A stretch of DNA of 64,000 bases from Coccinella septempunctata (lineage: Eukaryota > Arthropoda > Insecta > Coleoptera > Coccinellidae), in contig NC_058193.1 in NCBI RefSeq assembly GCF_907165205.1, positions 18,613,521 to 18,677,520 on the forward strand, given 5' to 3'. Made by a program: the position numbers and the translations under genes. A model generated the notes under the pieces. That model was not told where the DNA came from and ran no database searches. It saw nothing but the letters and a program-made list of their open reading frames with translations. This document shows positions 1-10,524 of the stretch, piece after piece (within the stretch, counting starts at the first letter, position 1; every line of letters starts with the position of its first letter).

Positions 1-359
1 CGGAATGCGCCATTATGAAGTTACTTTGGTCTCATTCAGTTTTTTCTACTTTCCAAATTATTGGTCCGTAAACATGAATTCCGATATAAACCTGTTTTAT
101 GACCATATTTTAGTTACATCGAATCAAATCCTGAAGGTTTCGCAGCTATGCCAGTCGATGTGGATATCCACTCAACACATTCTCCTTAAAATTGAATAGA
201 ATATACCGAGTGGTTTCGAAGTTGGCTTGTGGAAAATATGGACCAAATGAATATAGCACCCTGTATCTTATACAAAAGGCATCGTAGACCCTTCTCAACT
301 ATAGGTTATTTATAAATGTTTGCGTGTCCACTGTCTACTAACGGCAGTTGAGCTATGTG
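1..359. other. No gene recognised
   Basis: I see no coding exon, RNA gene or repeat end here. The missing C-terminal exons of the minus-strand phosphatase gene (2544-5359) should lie in this direction, but no frame in this stretch resembles that family, so they are probably left of the window. Confidence 0.4.
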
Positions 360-583
360 CAGGCTTGGCAAAATTGGTGATACCTGAACTCCAATTTTTT
401 CAACCCAACGAGATAGAGGAAAATGCGCACATTACGGTCGTCTTTTTTCGAGAATCTAATAATACCATCAACTGCATTCCTCTATCTTCTTTTGTTTTCG
501 ATTTAAGGTCAAAATTAAAATTTCAACTTTGGTCATTATCTCCGTTTCTGTTTGAGCTAGGAAGTTGAAATGAAAACATTATA

Positions 584-1368
584 TATTCATTCATTCATTG
601 CTGTATTCCGTTACCGGGAATTTGTACAAAAAGACATAAAAAAAGAACAGACTTATAATTTCTTGGGGCTAATTGCGACTGTGTGCCCTGCTGTGACTGA
701 AGAGATTCAACCGTGACCTACAGATCCTTCTACACTCCGGGCATGGATAGTCACCAACCAGATCTGGCCGCCGCTGAATTCTTCTCGAGTCTCCATTATA
801 ACTGTGCACCATAGATCTCCACTGTGACCTGTCTAACGCTAGTTGTTCCCAGTTATGATTGGCATTAATTGATTGTAGGGATTGATGTAGTGTATCCTTA
901 TACCGCTTATACTGGCCTCCTGGTTTCCGTGCTCCCTCTGCCAATTCGCCATACAGAGCTATTTTGGGGAGTCTTGTGTTTTGCATCCTCAGAATGTGGC
1001 CGCTCCATCTGAGTCGGGCCCTCGTTACTTGAGAATCAATTGTTGTACAACTCGCGCGTTGCAAGACTTCTGCATTCGAAACTTTGTGGAACCATCTGAT
1101 GTGTATTATCTGTCTCAGATGTCGTTGTTGCGTTTGTTTAAGCTGTTTAATATGTCGCCTGTAGGGCGTCCAGCTTTCGCTTCCGTAAAGAAGCGTTGGG
1201 AGGACTACTGCTTTGTAAACAGCTGTCTTGGTCTTCAGATTGAGGTCGTGATTTTGAGACACTCTGACCTTTAGCTTCCAGAATGCCCGTGATGCCGAAT
1301 TGATACGGTTGTGTATTTCCGTCTCTAAGTTAGCCCTAGTATTAGTACAGACACTTTTTTTTTTTTTT
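584..1368 (-). mobile_element. 5'-truncated non-LTR retrotransposon, RT C-terminus
   Basis: The minus strand encodes the end of a reverse transcriptase ORF (reading frame open from about 1352 to 669, roughly 225 codons). The sequence includes LLYGSESW, followed by blocks typical of the tail of RTE/CR1-type LINE polymerases (RLRWSGHILRM, LYGELAEG, WEQLALDRSQW). The C-terminus has a Cys2-His2 finger (CPEC, then H-x3-H), which such ORF2 proteins often carry. The 3' end has a short tail of tandem ATGA-like units (about 585-602). Everything upstream of the thumb region is missing, which indicates 5' truncation on insertion into the loop of the surrounding foldback element. The exact clade cannot be settled from this fragment. 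Confidence 0.8.
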
Positions 1369-1846
1369 ATAGCAATCCAGTGGCGACTATGATTTTTTTT
1401 TCAATAGGTATATTTGCTGAGCTACAACATAAAGATATTTTTTCTTATGAAAGTAGTTTAAAATTACTTAGAAAGACTGAAGGCGATGTATCATATATTT
1501 CTGAAACAGCAAACAAAATGGCGATTCTTTCCAAGTCATTTCAAACTACTGTTTTCATAAGAAAAAACATAACTTTATGTTATAGCTCAGCAAATAAACC
1601 AGTAGGAAAAAATCATAGTACGCCACTGGAAAGCTATCAAAAAAGTGCCTGCATAATGCTTTCATTTTAACATCCTAGCACAAACAGAAATGGAGATAAT
1701 GACCAAAGTTGAAATCGCCCAAATTTCAATTTTGATCTATAACTCAAAAACAACAGAAGATAGTGGAATGCAGTTGACAGCATTATTAGTTTCTCGAAAA
1801 AAGTCGACATGAATGGTACGTTCATTTTCCTCTATCCTGTTGGGTT

Positions 1847-1937
1847 GGGCGCAATGAAAACAGCTCTGTTAGGGGGCACAATAGACCTTAAGGTCGCAGT
1901 GAACTGTAACCCCTTCACACTATAACTATATAACTAT
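1847..1937 (+). mobile_element. Short retroposed insert with 13-bp target duplication
   Basis: A 91-bp sequence absent from the sister copy at 45653-46330 is flanked by the identical 13-mer ATCCTGTTGGGTT at 1834-1846 and 1938-1950. It ends in a simple tandem tail of AACTAT-like units. A long target duplication plus a short repeated tail is the mark of target-primed reverse transcription, so this is a SINE or a very short 5'-truncated LINE end. I do not recognise the body and see no clear tRNA or 5S promoter boxes. Confidence 0.65.
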
Positions 1938-2543
1938 ATCCTGTTGGGTTAAAAAGTTGTAGTTCAGGTATCACCAATTTTGCCCACCCTGTACACTTAA
2001 CTATAAAACACTCTGTATAAAGTAAGCTCCCTCAACTTTTTGGAAAGTAACTTAACTGATTTTTTCATTAAACCATGGCTTATAATTATACTTTTTTCAC
2101 ATATAGTTATAAAAGGGAATAAGTATATTTCTATGAGAAATCTGTGAATATTTCGAACCATTGTTTTTGAACATTCAAAGCATAATCTTGTTTTATAAAA
2201 GCACCTAAGCAATGCGAGAAAATTGAAAAATACTTTTTGATGCTCCCACAGTTCTCAAAAATATTTAGCTAACGCATTCAACCAAGAGTCAATCTTTTCG
2301 GTTGAAAGTTGGTTATTGTTTCAACTATTGAAATTGTACCAAAGAATACTTCTTCATAACAAAAGTACATCAAAGCACACCTTGAAATTCATGGAATAAT
2401 CTCTTGTGAATATAAAGTGAAATTAATATGAATGCTTTTTCTTGACTTTTCATAACTGTTGCAGAAAATGCTTAAATTCTGACATCAAAACTATTGGTTG
2501 TTAACCTTGACTCATAATCCTTTCTTCTACTGAAAATTCTCAC

Positions 2544-2716
2544 CTTGTTGGAGTCCATTTTCCACTATTAGGATAGTATACTATAATAACAATCGATGAA
2601 ACCAATAGCAAAAAAGGAGAGGTAGTGTTTGTCATTAAGTAGTGGTCCAAATGGTCAACTAATGGGACTAATGGAATCATGAGAAGTATAGTTAACAAAA
2701 GTCCCACTATGATATC
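2544..2716 (-). CDS. Sphingosine-1-phosphate phosphatase, exon 3 (partial gene)
   Basis: Coding exon of the minus-strand phosphatase gene. It begins after a TTTTTTCAG acceptor with DIIVGLL, the continuation of the third lipid-phosphatase motif seen at the end of exon 2, and runs through two hydrophobic helices to YYPNSGKWTPT. The donor is AG|GTGAGA, phase 2. It supplies residues 186-242 of the protein. Roughly the last 150 residues expected for the family (further membrane helices) are not found between 1 and 2543. I see no next exon, so it is either beyond the window or in sequence too diverged to recognise. Confidence 0.85.
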
Positions 2717-3468
2717 CTGAAAAAATATATATTGTAGTTTAAACACCTTTCCTTTCACTCCAGAAAAACACTCCTTCTTTGAATATTTTCTAGGGTGAGA
2801 CATATGACTGAGGATATATATGTGAAGCCTGAAGTGTATCTTTTCTATCCTTAACTCAATAATTCATGCCCTATAAGTCAGTGTTCAGAAAAAGTGTTTA
2901 CCGTGGCACAATGGCATATTGTGATCATTAAATGGTGAGCCACCAAACAATTTTATTTTGTGAGAAAGTTAAAAGATACTTAATTTCTACACAATGCTAA
3001 AAGTTATGCGAAATTAAATCAACTATGTTAAATTACCTCAGCTCACATTTAACATCTCTTCATATTATATTGCTCAAACCAATAAATAAAACACAAACAG
3101 TGCAGTTTTTCATAGTTTACCTTAAACACTATAAATGATTAGTTTTTTTATGATTGGCAGCTAAAATTTAGAGATAAAATGGACATGTGATTACGGGCAA
3201 GACATAGACATACAGACATGGACTGTGACTTCCCTTCATATTCATGCATGAAGTACGTTCAAAAAAAGTGACAGAGAGAAACTGAACATCGGGCATGCAC
3301 TTGTCTTTTTCTAGAATTTTGATTGGTCCGAATTCACCTCTATGTGAACACAAAAGAGACCCGATATACATTTCTCTCTTTCTATAAAATAGCCAATTTC
3401 ATGCTGTCATTGTTCAGTCCATGTCTCTATGTCTATGGGATGAGAATATAAAGTAAATTCCATTCAAT

Positions 3469-4470
3469 TAGGGATGTGTAGTTCGTTCAATTTCGAGGAA
3501 CCAGATCGATCTAGATCCATTGCTGAGAAGACCCGGTTCAAAAGACCCGTTCAATTGACCCATTGGTTCTTTTAGGTAGTTGGGTTTTGGGTTGTGATCC
3601 AAACATTGCGTATGGTTCGAATTCGGATCCGTAGTCCCGTCTCGATCAGTTCACTGTTTTGTTAGGAATTTCACTTCAGTTTAGTTCAGTTGAATTAAAT
3701 TTTGATAGAATGAAATATGGATGCTTCTTTAGTTGCAAACAGCTGTGTTTTGTGGGCCATAATATTTTTGAGCGGCTGAAAATAGTTAGTTGAGGTCAAA
3801 TTCGTGAGAGAACCGAGAGAAATATTGACCCCAGTGTAGAAAAAATTCAAAAACCAAAAGTCTTTCGAAAGGAAATGGATATCGGACGATTCAAATTTTG
3901 AAATGGAGACATCATTGATTTACAGGTTCGAAATTCGTGAGATCTAGTCTCATTAATTTCGTCAAAACCTGAAATTTTTGAAATCAAGATTATGTTATTG
4001 CTGTGAATCCAAATATTTTCCTCAAATTAATCTGAAAAAAAGTTGTAGAATTGACCAATCACTCAAAATTTACTTTCATCCATATAGACATAATAACAGA
4101 AATTTCTACTAGTCCTAGTTCCTAAATCTATCATACTTTCTTCAACAAGGAGCCGTTGATTCACTTGCGAAATGCAAGTAATATAAGTTCATTTTATTAC
4201 GACTACCATCTGTTTCCTTTGGGTCAGTCTGAAACCCGTCTAACTATTCGGGTACCTGGGTCATGAAGAGACGGAATTATGAATCATTCTTTCGATTCCA
4301 GATCTTCCGATCTCCAGATCCCATATCGATTTTGTGGGTCGCATGGAGCCGTTTGGCTCATTCGACCCAGTTGAACGAACGGGTCATTTTTCGGGTGAAG
4401 AACTGAACGAACCATTGGTTCTAACGAACCGGGTCTTTTGATTCGTTCGTTCGTGAACGACACATCCCTA
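3469..4470. mobile_element. Non-autonomous hAT-like element, 1002 bp
   Basis: The element starts TAGGGATGTGT and ends ACACATCCCTA, and is flanked by perfect 8-bp duplications CATTCAAT (3461-3468 and 4471-4478). The subterminal regions are rich in GAACGA/TCGTTC and GGGTCTT repeats in both orientations. No transposase ORF is present. TIR sequence and duplication length are those of hAT elements. It sits in the intron between exons 2 and 3 of the phosphatase gene. Confidence 0.88.
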
Positions 4471-4736
4471 CATTCAATCTCCTTGAATTTTTTTTCAATA
4501 GGTGATGTAGTGATTGAAATGATGACTATTATTTGATAAAATTATTCAGAAAGTATTCTTATGTGAATTTTCATGATGGATTAAAAAAGGAAAAATTAAA
4601 TCAATGTACCTACTTCATCATAAGTGTCATAAATACCAGAGTTCCTAGTAGAGAATCTAGTAAACTGGGTAGGCTATTGGGGCAATGGCTTGAAAATACA
4701 TCAAAGAACTAATTGTTCAAATTGTAGAATACTCAC

Positions 4737-4987
4737 TAAGACAGTATGCATTCCTAAGTACAATCTGCTGAGACAAATAATGGTACACCAGCAAACAGCA
4801 AAAAGAATACTAAAGGGCAGATTATATAGATATCGGTTCATTGTATATAGAATGACGGAAAATGGAATAGACACTCCAACCATAGCATGTGTGGAAGGCA
4901 TACCATATTCTAATGCCCATTTGTTATGTAGTCTGAAAACTGGGGCGCCAGGTCTAGGCCACTGAACGATGTCTTTGATTCCTTGTC
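4737..4987 (-). CDS. Sphingosine-1-phosphate phosphatase, exon 2 (catalytic)
   Basis: This exon carries all three catalytic signatures of the PAP2 lipid phosphatase fold. They are K-x6-RP (KDIVQWPRP, protein K106 and R113), PSTH (residues 132-135, with the proton-relay His135) and SR-x5-H (SRLYLGMH, R176 and the nucleophile-activating H182). The acceptor TTTTTAG|GA restores a glycine codon with exon 1 (MYIG-QG), and the donor after HTVL is GTGAGT. Exon 3 then continues in phase 0. Between the motifs are hydrophobic helices expected to span the ER membrane. Confidence 0.93.
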
Positions 4988-5055
4988 CTAAAAATAAATT
5001 CAAAATCTCACCTCTTCGTCAAATTCAAAATACTGATGAAGACTTTGAATATTAC

Positions 5056-5359
5056 CTATATACATCACGATTCCCCAAACAAGAACTACCCTTCTTCCAA
5101 CAGCTCCATCAATATTCCAAAACCAAAATGGAATAAATAAAGCGTAAAAAGCTTCATCTCCGAGTCCAGTTCCAATAATAAATAACCAGTACCAAAATTT
5201 GTTTGTCACAATATATCCTTTGAAGTCATGTTTTTCACCCTTTGTTTTACTACATTCTGAATTGTTTTGAAGACTATTGATATTCTTAACGCCAAAATAA
5301 TGTTGAATAGAAGCAACTAATTCTGGACTTTTCAATTTTTCAATTTTGGAAAATCCCAT
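5056..5359 (-). CDS. Sphingosine-1-phosphate phosphatase, exon 1 (start)
   Basis: First coding exon of an SGPP1/SGPP2-type enzyme, an ER membrane protein that removes phosphate from sphingosine-1-phosphate and so controls the level of that signalling lipid. The start at 5359 (MGFSKIEKL) fits the family because the short N-terminal stretch SPELVASIQHYFGV is followed by a linker of about 30 residues and then the conserved first helices (FWYWLFIIGTGLGDEAFY, IPFWFWN, VMYIG). The donor G|GTAATA leaves phase 1, matched exactly by exon 2. Coding exons so far give 242 residues, against roughly 400-440 for the family, so the gene is incomplete here. The intron to exon 2 is only 68 bp; the next one is 2.0 kb because of a hAT element. 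I give no gene symbol, since SGPP1 and SGPP2 cannot be told apart. Confidence 0.92.
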
Positions 5360-5998
5360 TTCGATTAGGAATTTTCAATCGCAAACCAGAAATTTTCAGT
5401 TCCAATCTCAAATCCTGATAGCGTATGGGCAAATCTCATTGAAAACACATTGTATTCAATTCATTTTAAACTATTGATTTAGTGGGAGAATCCAGGTATT
5501 GTATTCGAATTTCCACGTTGAACATTGGACTATCGGGAAAATCGAAAATATGACATTTTCAACATGTGGTTAGAATGATCGATGATTCAGCGTTGCCAAC
5601 CCACAAAAACCTATTTCATCTGAATCTTCTCAGCATTAATCAGTGTATCACCAAAGTAACACTTGCCTCTAGTAGATTTTCCCTTAATTTCTTCGAAAAT
5701 GCCTGCACGATCTGAAAAAATCTTCCTCCATTCGATTGTCAGCGCTCTGGAGTCGCCCCCTGCATGGCTCCTGTACTGTAGACCCCGTGGTTTAGAGGCT
5801 GCACTGCACAGAACACACCGATGACACCACTTGACTTACTTTATGGCTGCACTGAAGGATCAAAAAATGGACCACCGATCCCATACATGATCCTTCTGTT
5901 CACTTTCCTTAATGTGATTTTTTTCATATTCAAACAAAAAAATTCTAGATTGCAACTGAATAATATACAGGATGTGGAGTAATGAATGGATAACATGG

Positions 5999-6036
5999 TA
6001 CCTACCCAGAGATATATCTATATCTCTGTACCTACC
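5999..6036. mobile_element. Micro-hairpin insertion with 8-bp target duplication
   Basis: A 22-bp palindrome at 6007-6028 has left arm CAGAGATATA, spacer TC, and the exact reverse complement as right arm. It is flanked by identical TACCTACC at 5999-6006 and 6029-6036. It begins CA and ends TG like most other members of the set (8692, 59789, 59822, 60559, 60921, 61107, 61378, 61621). Confidence 0.8.
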
Positions 6037-6082
6037 TAGAGGACGATATGGCGGTTCAGAAAAATATGTATAATAATAAGGA

Positions 6083-6255
6083 TAAATTCAGATGCATACC
6101 ACCTGCTGATACGAATATCAACAAGTGTTACGATCTGAATTGAACTGGCCAATTTGCCATCGTCAAGGCCCCAAATGGAGTACACCCCATCGAAGAGAAG
6201 CAGATGCTGACCATGGTTTCGTTCTCTTTTGACCTCATCAGAGCAATATACAGGG
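6083..6255 (-). ncRNA. Hammerhead ribozyme repeat (retrozyme-like), copy B
   Basis: The minus strand matches the repeat at 57976-58157 over about 170 bp. Ribozyme core at 6245-6205: stem I TGCT/AGCA, CTGATGA, stem II GGTC/GAAC with a six-base loop, GAA, stem III ACC/GGT, and cleavage after the C of GUC (between 6209 and 6208). Stem II has one G-A mismatch, so activity is less certain than for copy A. The downstream body (to TCCTTATTA at 6083) is well conserved between copies, apart from scattered substitutions. Confidence 0.72.
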
Positions 6256-6305
6256 GAAATTGTCTTGGACAGTCTGTCAGAATAGTAAAAAAAACCGATC
6301 ATTGC

Positions 6306-8213
6306 ACATACTCGAGCGTGTCAGATTAAGATATATGTGGTTAAGTTAATTACATGTTGAAAAGTATTAGTCCGGCAGGCAAGGGTTTTTTTTTCGAGGA
6401 ATTTCATCCCGGTTGAATTCAATACTGTATATTGTAGTCACATTGCAAATGACGAAACTGACCGTCAGCTGGTCAAGTAGCGGTGGGTGCGGGCGTGGGA
6501 GGCGGCGCAACTTAGGAAAAAATGCAAAATTTCAAGTGATTTTATCCCGACTGAAATTTTTTATACGTAATATTAATGTTAAATAGAAACAAAATAGTGA
6601 AGTCAGCCGATCGGCGGAGGGTGGAAAATACGTCAGTCGAGCACGTGAACTTGGGAAAATTTAAAAGTCAAGTGATTTATACCGAATGAAAACACCTCCA
6701 TATGATTTCTTACTTATATGGAAATATAAAAATGACCGTCAGCTGCATGTCTAGCGATGGAACGACCGTCAGTCAGACCATTGAAAATTCCGCGCGCCGG
6801 AATAGAAATATATATTTCTATATATGTAAGAAATCATATGGAGGAGTTTTCATTCGGGATGAAATCACTTGATTTGATTTTCAAATTTTTTTTCCATCAT
6901 CACTGATATCGACTTGAACATTGAAGGTATGAAATTTTTTTTCGTTTATATTATTACATATTATATATGCCAAAAAAAGCAAAAAACAACATGATTTTGT
7001 TAATTGATTGATATATTTATTTCAGACGAAAACGAAACAGAAACGGATGGAGTGTGCGACATAACCATCGATAACTCTGACGATAGTGAAAAGGATAACT
7101 TATAAATACTAAATTCAAATTTTTGTTCCTTCGTGTAAATAAATAATAAATAAATCGATATTTGAATATTGATTATGTTGATAACGAATTAATAAAAATA
7201 AGAATGACCTATTGCATATAATTAATTAATTATTATATGATGTTGCTGCTTTACCTTTATGTATCATGGGTGAATCGTAACAAACCCGTTTGATATTGAT
7301 AAAAATCATATTTTTAATAAATATAAATGTTAAAATATCCGTAGGCTGATTAACTACTGAGAAAAAAGTCATCAGTACATTCTCGAGCGTGGTGGCGTTT
7401 TTTCTTGTTTTGAAGCTAATGATTCAAGAATAACGAAAAACTATAATCTGACAGTTTTAGCAAGCCGAAACAATAAAAATTGGCCATAAAGGTCACAGTT
7501 TTTTTGAATAATCTCCTGCCCTGGGCTTCAAACCTTTTTCGCATTTATTATAAAAGTTGTAGGCATAACATTTTCTACAAATTTTGTACGAAGCAATTTT
7601 TTCTACGTTCGAACGTTTTTGAGGTATACATATAGCGATGAATGTACATTAGACCGGGTTTCTACATTGACCTTGCCCTTTCGCATGTGTGGCTAAGCTC
7701 CTCGCCCTTATCGCCCTCTAACTCGAGAACGGTTAAGAGTATGTAAAATTGCTTCAGACAAAAGTTGTGTAGAATTTTATTATCTACAACTTTCATAATG
7801 ACTACAAAAACGATTAGAGGTGCAGATAGGGAAATTTTTTTCATCTTCAAAGTGTCAGAATCAGAAAACCCCCTTGATTAGTGTCAGATTAATGGGTCAA
7901 CACGTCTACAACACCCAGATTAATCATCTGTATGAAAATCTGAGACGCTCGAGTATGAACAAGTAACGATTTTTTTTTACATTTTCAAAGGACCGCTGCG
8001 ACCTTGCGTCACGTCCAAATTGTAAGTCCCTTGAAAAGTAGCTTCCTTTGGGTCCAATTAACATATCGTCCAAAACTCTGACACGCTGGAAATCTTTTTT
8101 TTACCATTTTCAACTCTTCCGTACGGCCAGTCCCACCGCGCAAACTGTCACATAAGCATGAATTCATTATCAGAGACCCGTATGGTATATACAGTATCTT
8201 AATCTGACATGCT
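6306..8213. mobile_element. Composite TIR element with CTCGAG-centred repeats
   Basis: About 1.9 kb is bounded by inverted 27-bp ends: CATACTCGAGCGTGTCAGA at 6306 and its near reverse complement ending at 8213. The same motif with a following run of T recurs inside, inverted near 7360-7395 and direct near 7935-7985. Between 6380 and 6910 there is a second layer of inverted repeats (ATTTCATCCCG, GTGATTT, TGACCGTCAGCTG) around 6690-6730 and 6815-6860. No coding sequence is recognisable. This looks like several nested non-autonomous copies of one family rather than a single intact element. Confidence 0.5.
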
Positions 8214-8683
8214 CGAGTACGTACACTGACGATTTTTTTTACATCTTTGATACCCTGCAGACGCTTTCCCCACCGCTGAAAGTGCATACATCATAGAACC
8301 TCTTTTTCTTTCTACCATCTAATCTTCAAAATCCACTAGGTCTCCACGACGCTAGAGTAAATCACGATATAGCATCGTCGGCTCCCCAACTACTAAGTCT
8401 GCTCGTCGTGGATATATCCCGATGCTATTCAATTATCAACTCCTTGAACTTTCATTTACGAGAAATCCTTCTTTCACCGAATTGAAAGTTGTCAAACACG
8501 CGTCAATCTGATTTGTTTACGTCGGAGTATAATTTCCAGCAGTTTGAGTATAGTTAACAGTTTGCAACTGGGGAATACACCAATGCGAAAAAAATCCATT
8601 TCCGCTAACAGAGAGAAATTAACTTTTACGCACTAGTGCGCAAAATGACACTTTCGAATCTGATATGAAGTGGGAGGAAGTAT

Positions 8684-8720
8684 GTAATTTCCAAAGATAT
8701 TACATATCTTTGGTAATTTC
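8684..8720. mobile_element. Micro-hairpin insertion with 8-bp target duplication
   Basis: A 21-bp palindrome at 8692-8712 has arm CAAAGATAT, spacer TAC and the reverse arm. It is flanked by identical GTAATTTC at 8684-8691 and 8713-8720. The arm matches the ends of the hairpins at 61107 and 61621. Confidence 0.82.
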
Positions 8721-9376
8721 CGACGGGACTGCGTAAGGATACTATATTCTCCGCACGCCATGCGCAAAAGTAAAAATGTCACAAAATTTTTCAAATATTG
8801 GTATACAAAATTCGTATCTATTATAATAGCCTCTGACTATTATATGCAATTTGAGAAACCATTTTACCTTTTAATCGCAATTGTGATATCTTTATTTCAG
8901 CATGCGCCTGTCGCCACTTGATACAAAAGAGATCAGATTGTCTAACCGCTTCTGTAAACATTATTCTACAAACAAAATACAGTAACTTGAATGCTCGTAG
9001 ATTCGCAATGTGCCTTTTCCGCACGCAGAAAAACTTACCGTAAGGAAATAGTTATTTGTGCAACCAGTTGGGAAAAGCATTATATTTAGTGCTTTCCCAA
9101 ATGTTTCACAGTCTATTTTTCTAATTTCGAATCGGATGTGACTATTTTAATTCGAATTAAAAGTACCAAAACGTCCACACAAGCGTCCTTCGCAGATATT
9201 TTTTTTAGATCGCCTTCGCCTAGTGAATCCTGAAATATTTATTTTTTACTTCATTGGAAGCAAGTAGTTTCATCAACATCAGTTTCGAAATATTTTACTT
9301 TTCGTAACTAGTTATGGAAAGTTAAATGTTTCAAAATGCCAACAAGTTTAAAAAAGTGTCAAAGTGTCACTTTATA

Positions 9377-10065
9377 CAGGGTGTGAAAATGTGTGAAATC
9401 TCTCGGATTCAGATAGAACATAAAAAATGGAGATGACAAGTTCCCATAATTTTTTTTCCTAGCGGCCCTCCCTACGAAGATACGACCTCCTAAATGATGC
9501 CACTGATAATCCATTTTAGTGGAATAAGTTTCAAACTCAAATTTTATCGGATTCACTACCATGAACTGAAACTTGTTTGTTCTTTGAATATCTTTCGTAT
9601 CACACTTTTTTGCAGACAAAAAACTAGACTTCATGTTATTTTTAATAGTAACTAAAAAATTACTTACTTCTTTCATTATTTTTTTTTTCGAAAACGGTTC
9701 ATTTTATCGACACTGAACAAGAGTACCTTTTCTTCAGATTAATGTTCAAGGTATTCTTACTAGTATCCAAATTTGTTTTTTTTAGCACCTTATCATACAG
9801 GGTGTTGAAAATGTAAGCATTAAAATGTACAACCTAGTCCGCCCCTGGTAAACTGAACAAGCTAATTTGAATTTGAGTGCGGTAATTTAAGAAGTCCTCA
9901 CTACTATTAATCATATCAAATTTTCATTAAATTATATCAAGTAGTTTGAAATTTATTCCACTAAAATGATTTTCCAGTGGCGTCACTTTGGAGGTCAACT
10001 GTCATCTTATTTTTTTATGTTCTATCTGAATCCGAGAGATTTCCCACATTTTCCGGGACATCCTG
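9377..10065. mobile_element. TA-flanked MITE, 689 bp
   Basis: The left end CAGGGTGTGAAAATGTG after TA, and the right end CATCCTGTA, enclose arms that share an inverted block of about 35 bp (AATCTCTCGGATTCAGATAG on the left, its complement at 10020-10042). Further inner inverted blocks occur around CCACTAAAATG. A second CAGGGTGT start at about 9799 suggests a nested relative. No coding capacity. Confidence 0.72.
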
Positions 10066-10359
10066 TATATTAGAAAAATGAATATTTTTCTTCTATTTTA
10101 CTCAGGACTTTTGATATAGATACAGCGTCATCTATTGGTTTGTCTTGAAGGTTTCCTTGCTTTATAGAAGAAATCTCGATCGGCTAAAATATAACCTTTA
10201 TAAGATATTATTCCTTCTAATGATCAGTGAATAAACTAAACTTCATCTAAATTCCAAAAAAATATTTTCAACATTTACATATTTGTGGTATTTCCTGAAC
10301 ACCTTTACCACACCCTTCGGAAATGGTGGAGTAAGATCTTTTATTCTTTATTGTTGGCA

Positions 10360-10524
10360 ACACTAGAGCGTCCCAAATCAAATCTACCAATAGAATCCAG
10401 TTGGTTTGGCAGGGTTCACGCCATTTTGAATTGAGATTGTGCGCGTTTCAGTTGATAATTTACTGTCTTGTGTATAGATTTGGATAAGTTGGTTTGTGAT
10501 TTTTAGTGCTTTTGTATTGTTAGG
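10360..10524 (+). promoter_or_regulatory. Possible untranslated first exon / promoter
   Basis: A locally less AT-rich patch ends in a good splice donor, GTTAG|GTGAGT at 10524/10525. Neither strand is coding. It could be a distant first exon of the LDLa gene (20765) or of Akap200 (34276). The only evidence is composition and the donor, so this is a weak call. Confidence 0.2.

Larger units (their letters stand above)
360..1991. mobile_element. Foldback MITE, copy 1, interrupted by later insertions
   Basis: A TIR element of the same family as 45653-46330. The right end reads GGCAAAATTGG inward and closes with CCACCCTG next to TA, as expected for TA-duplicating (Tc1/mariner-type) elements; the left end is slightly decayed. 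The two arms (about 360-583 and 1671-1991) are long inverted repeats of each other, so the transcript would fold back. Compared with the 678-bp intact copy it carries two foreign inserts: a non-LTR retrotransposon piece at about 584-1368 and a 91-bp retroposed sequence at 1847-1937. The element lies downstream of exon 3 of the phosphatase gene, probably within its following intron. Confidence 0.75.

Noticed and set aside
1997..2212. 71-codon minus-strand frame as a possible C-terminal exon of the phosphatase
   Set aside because: It has no similarity to the expected membrane helices and no acceptor in the required phase.
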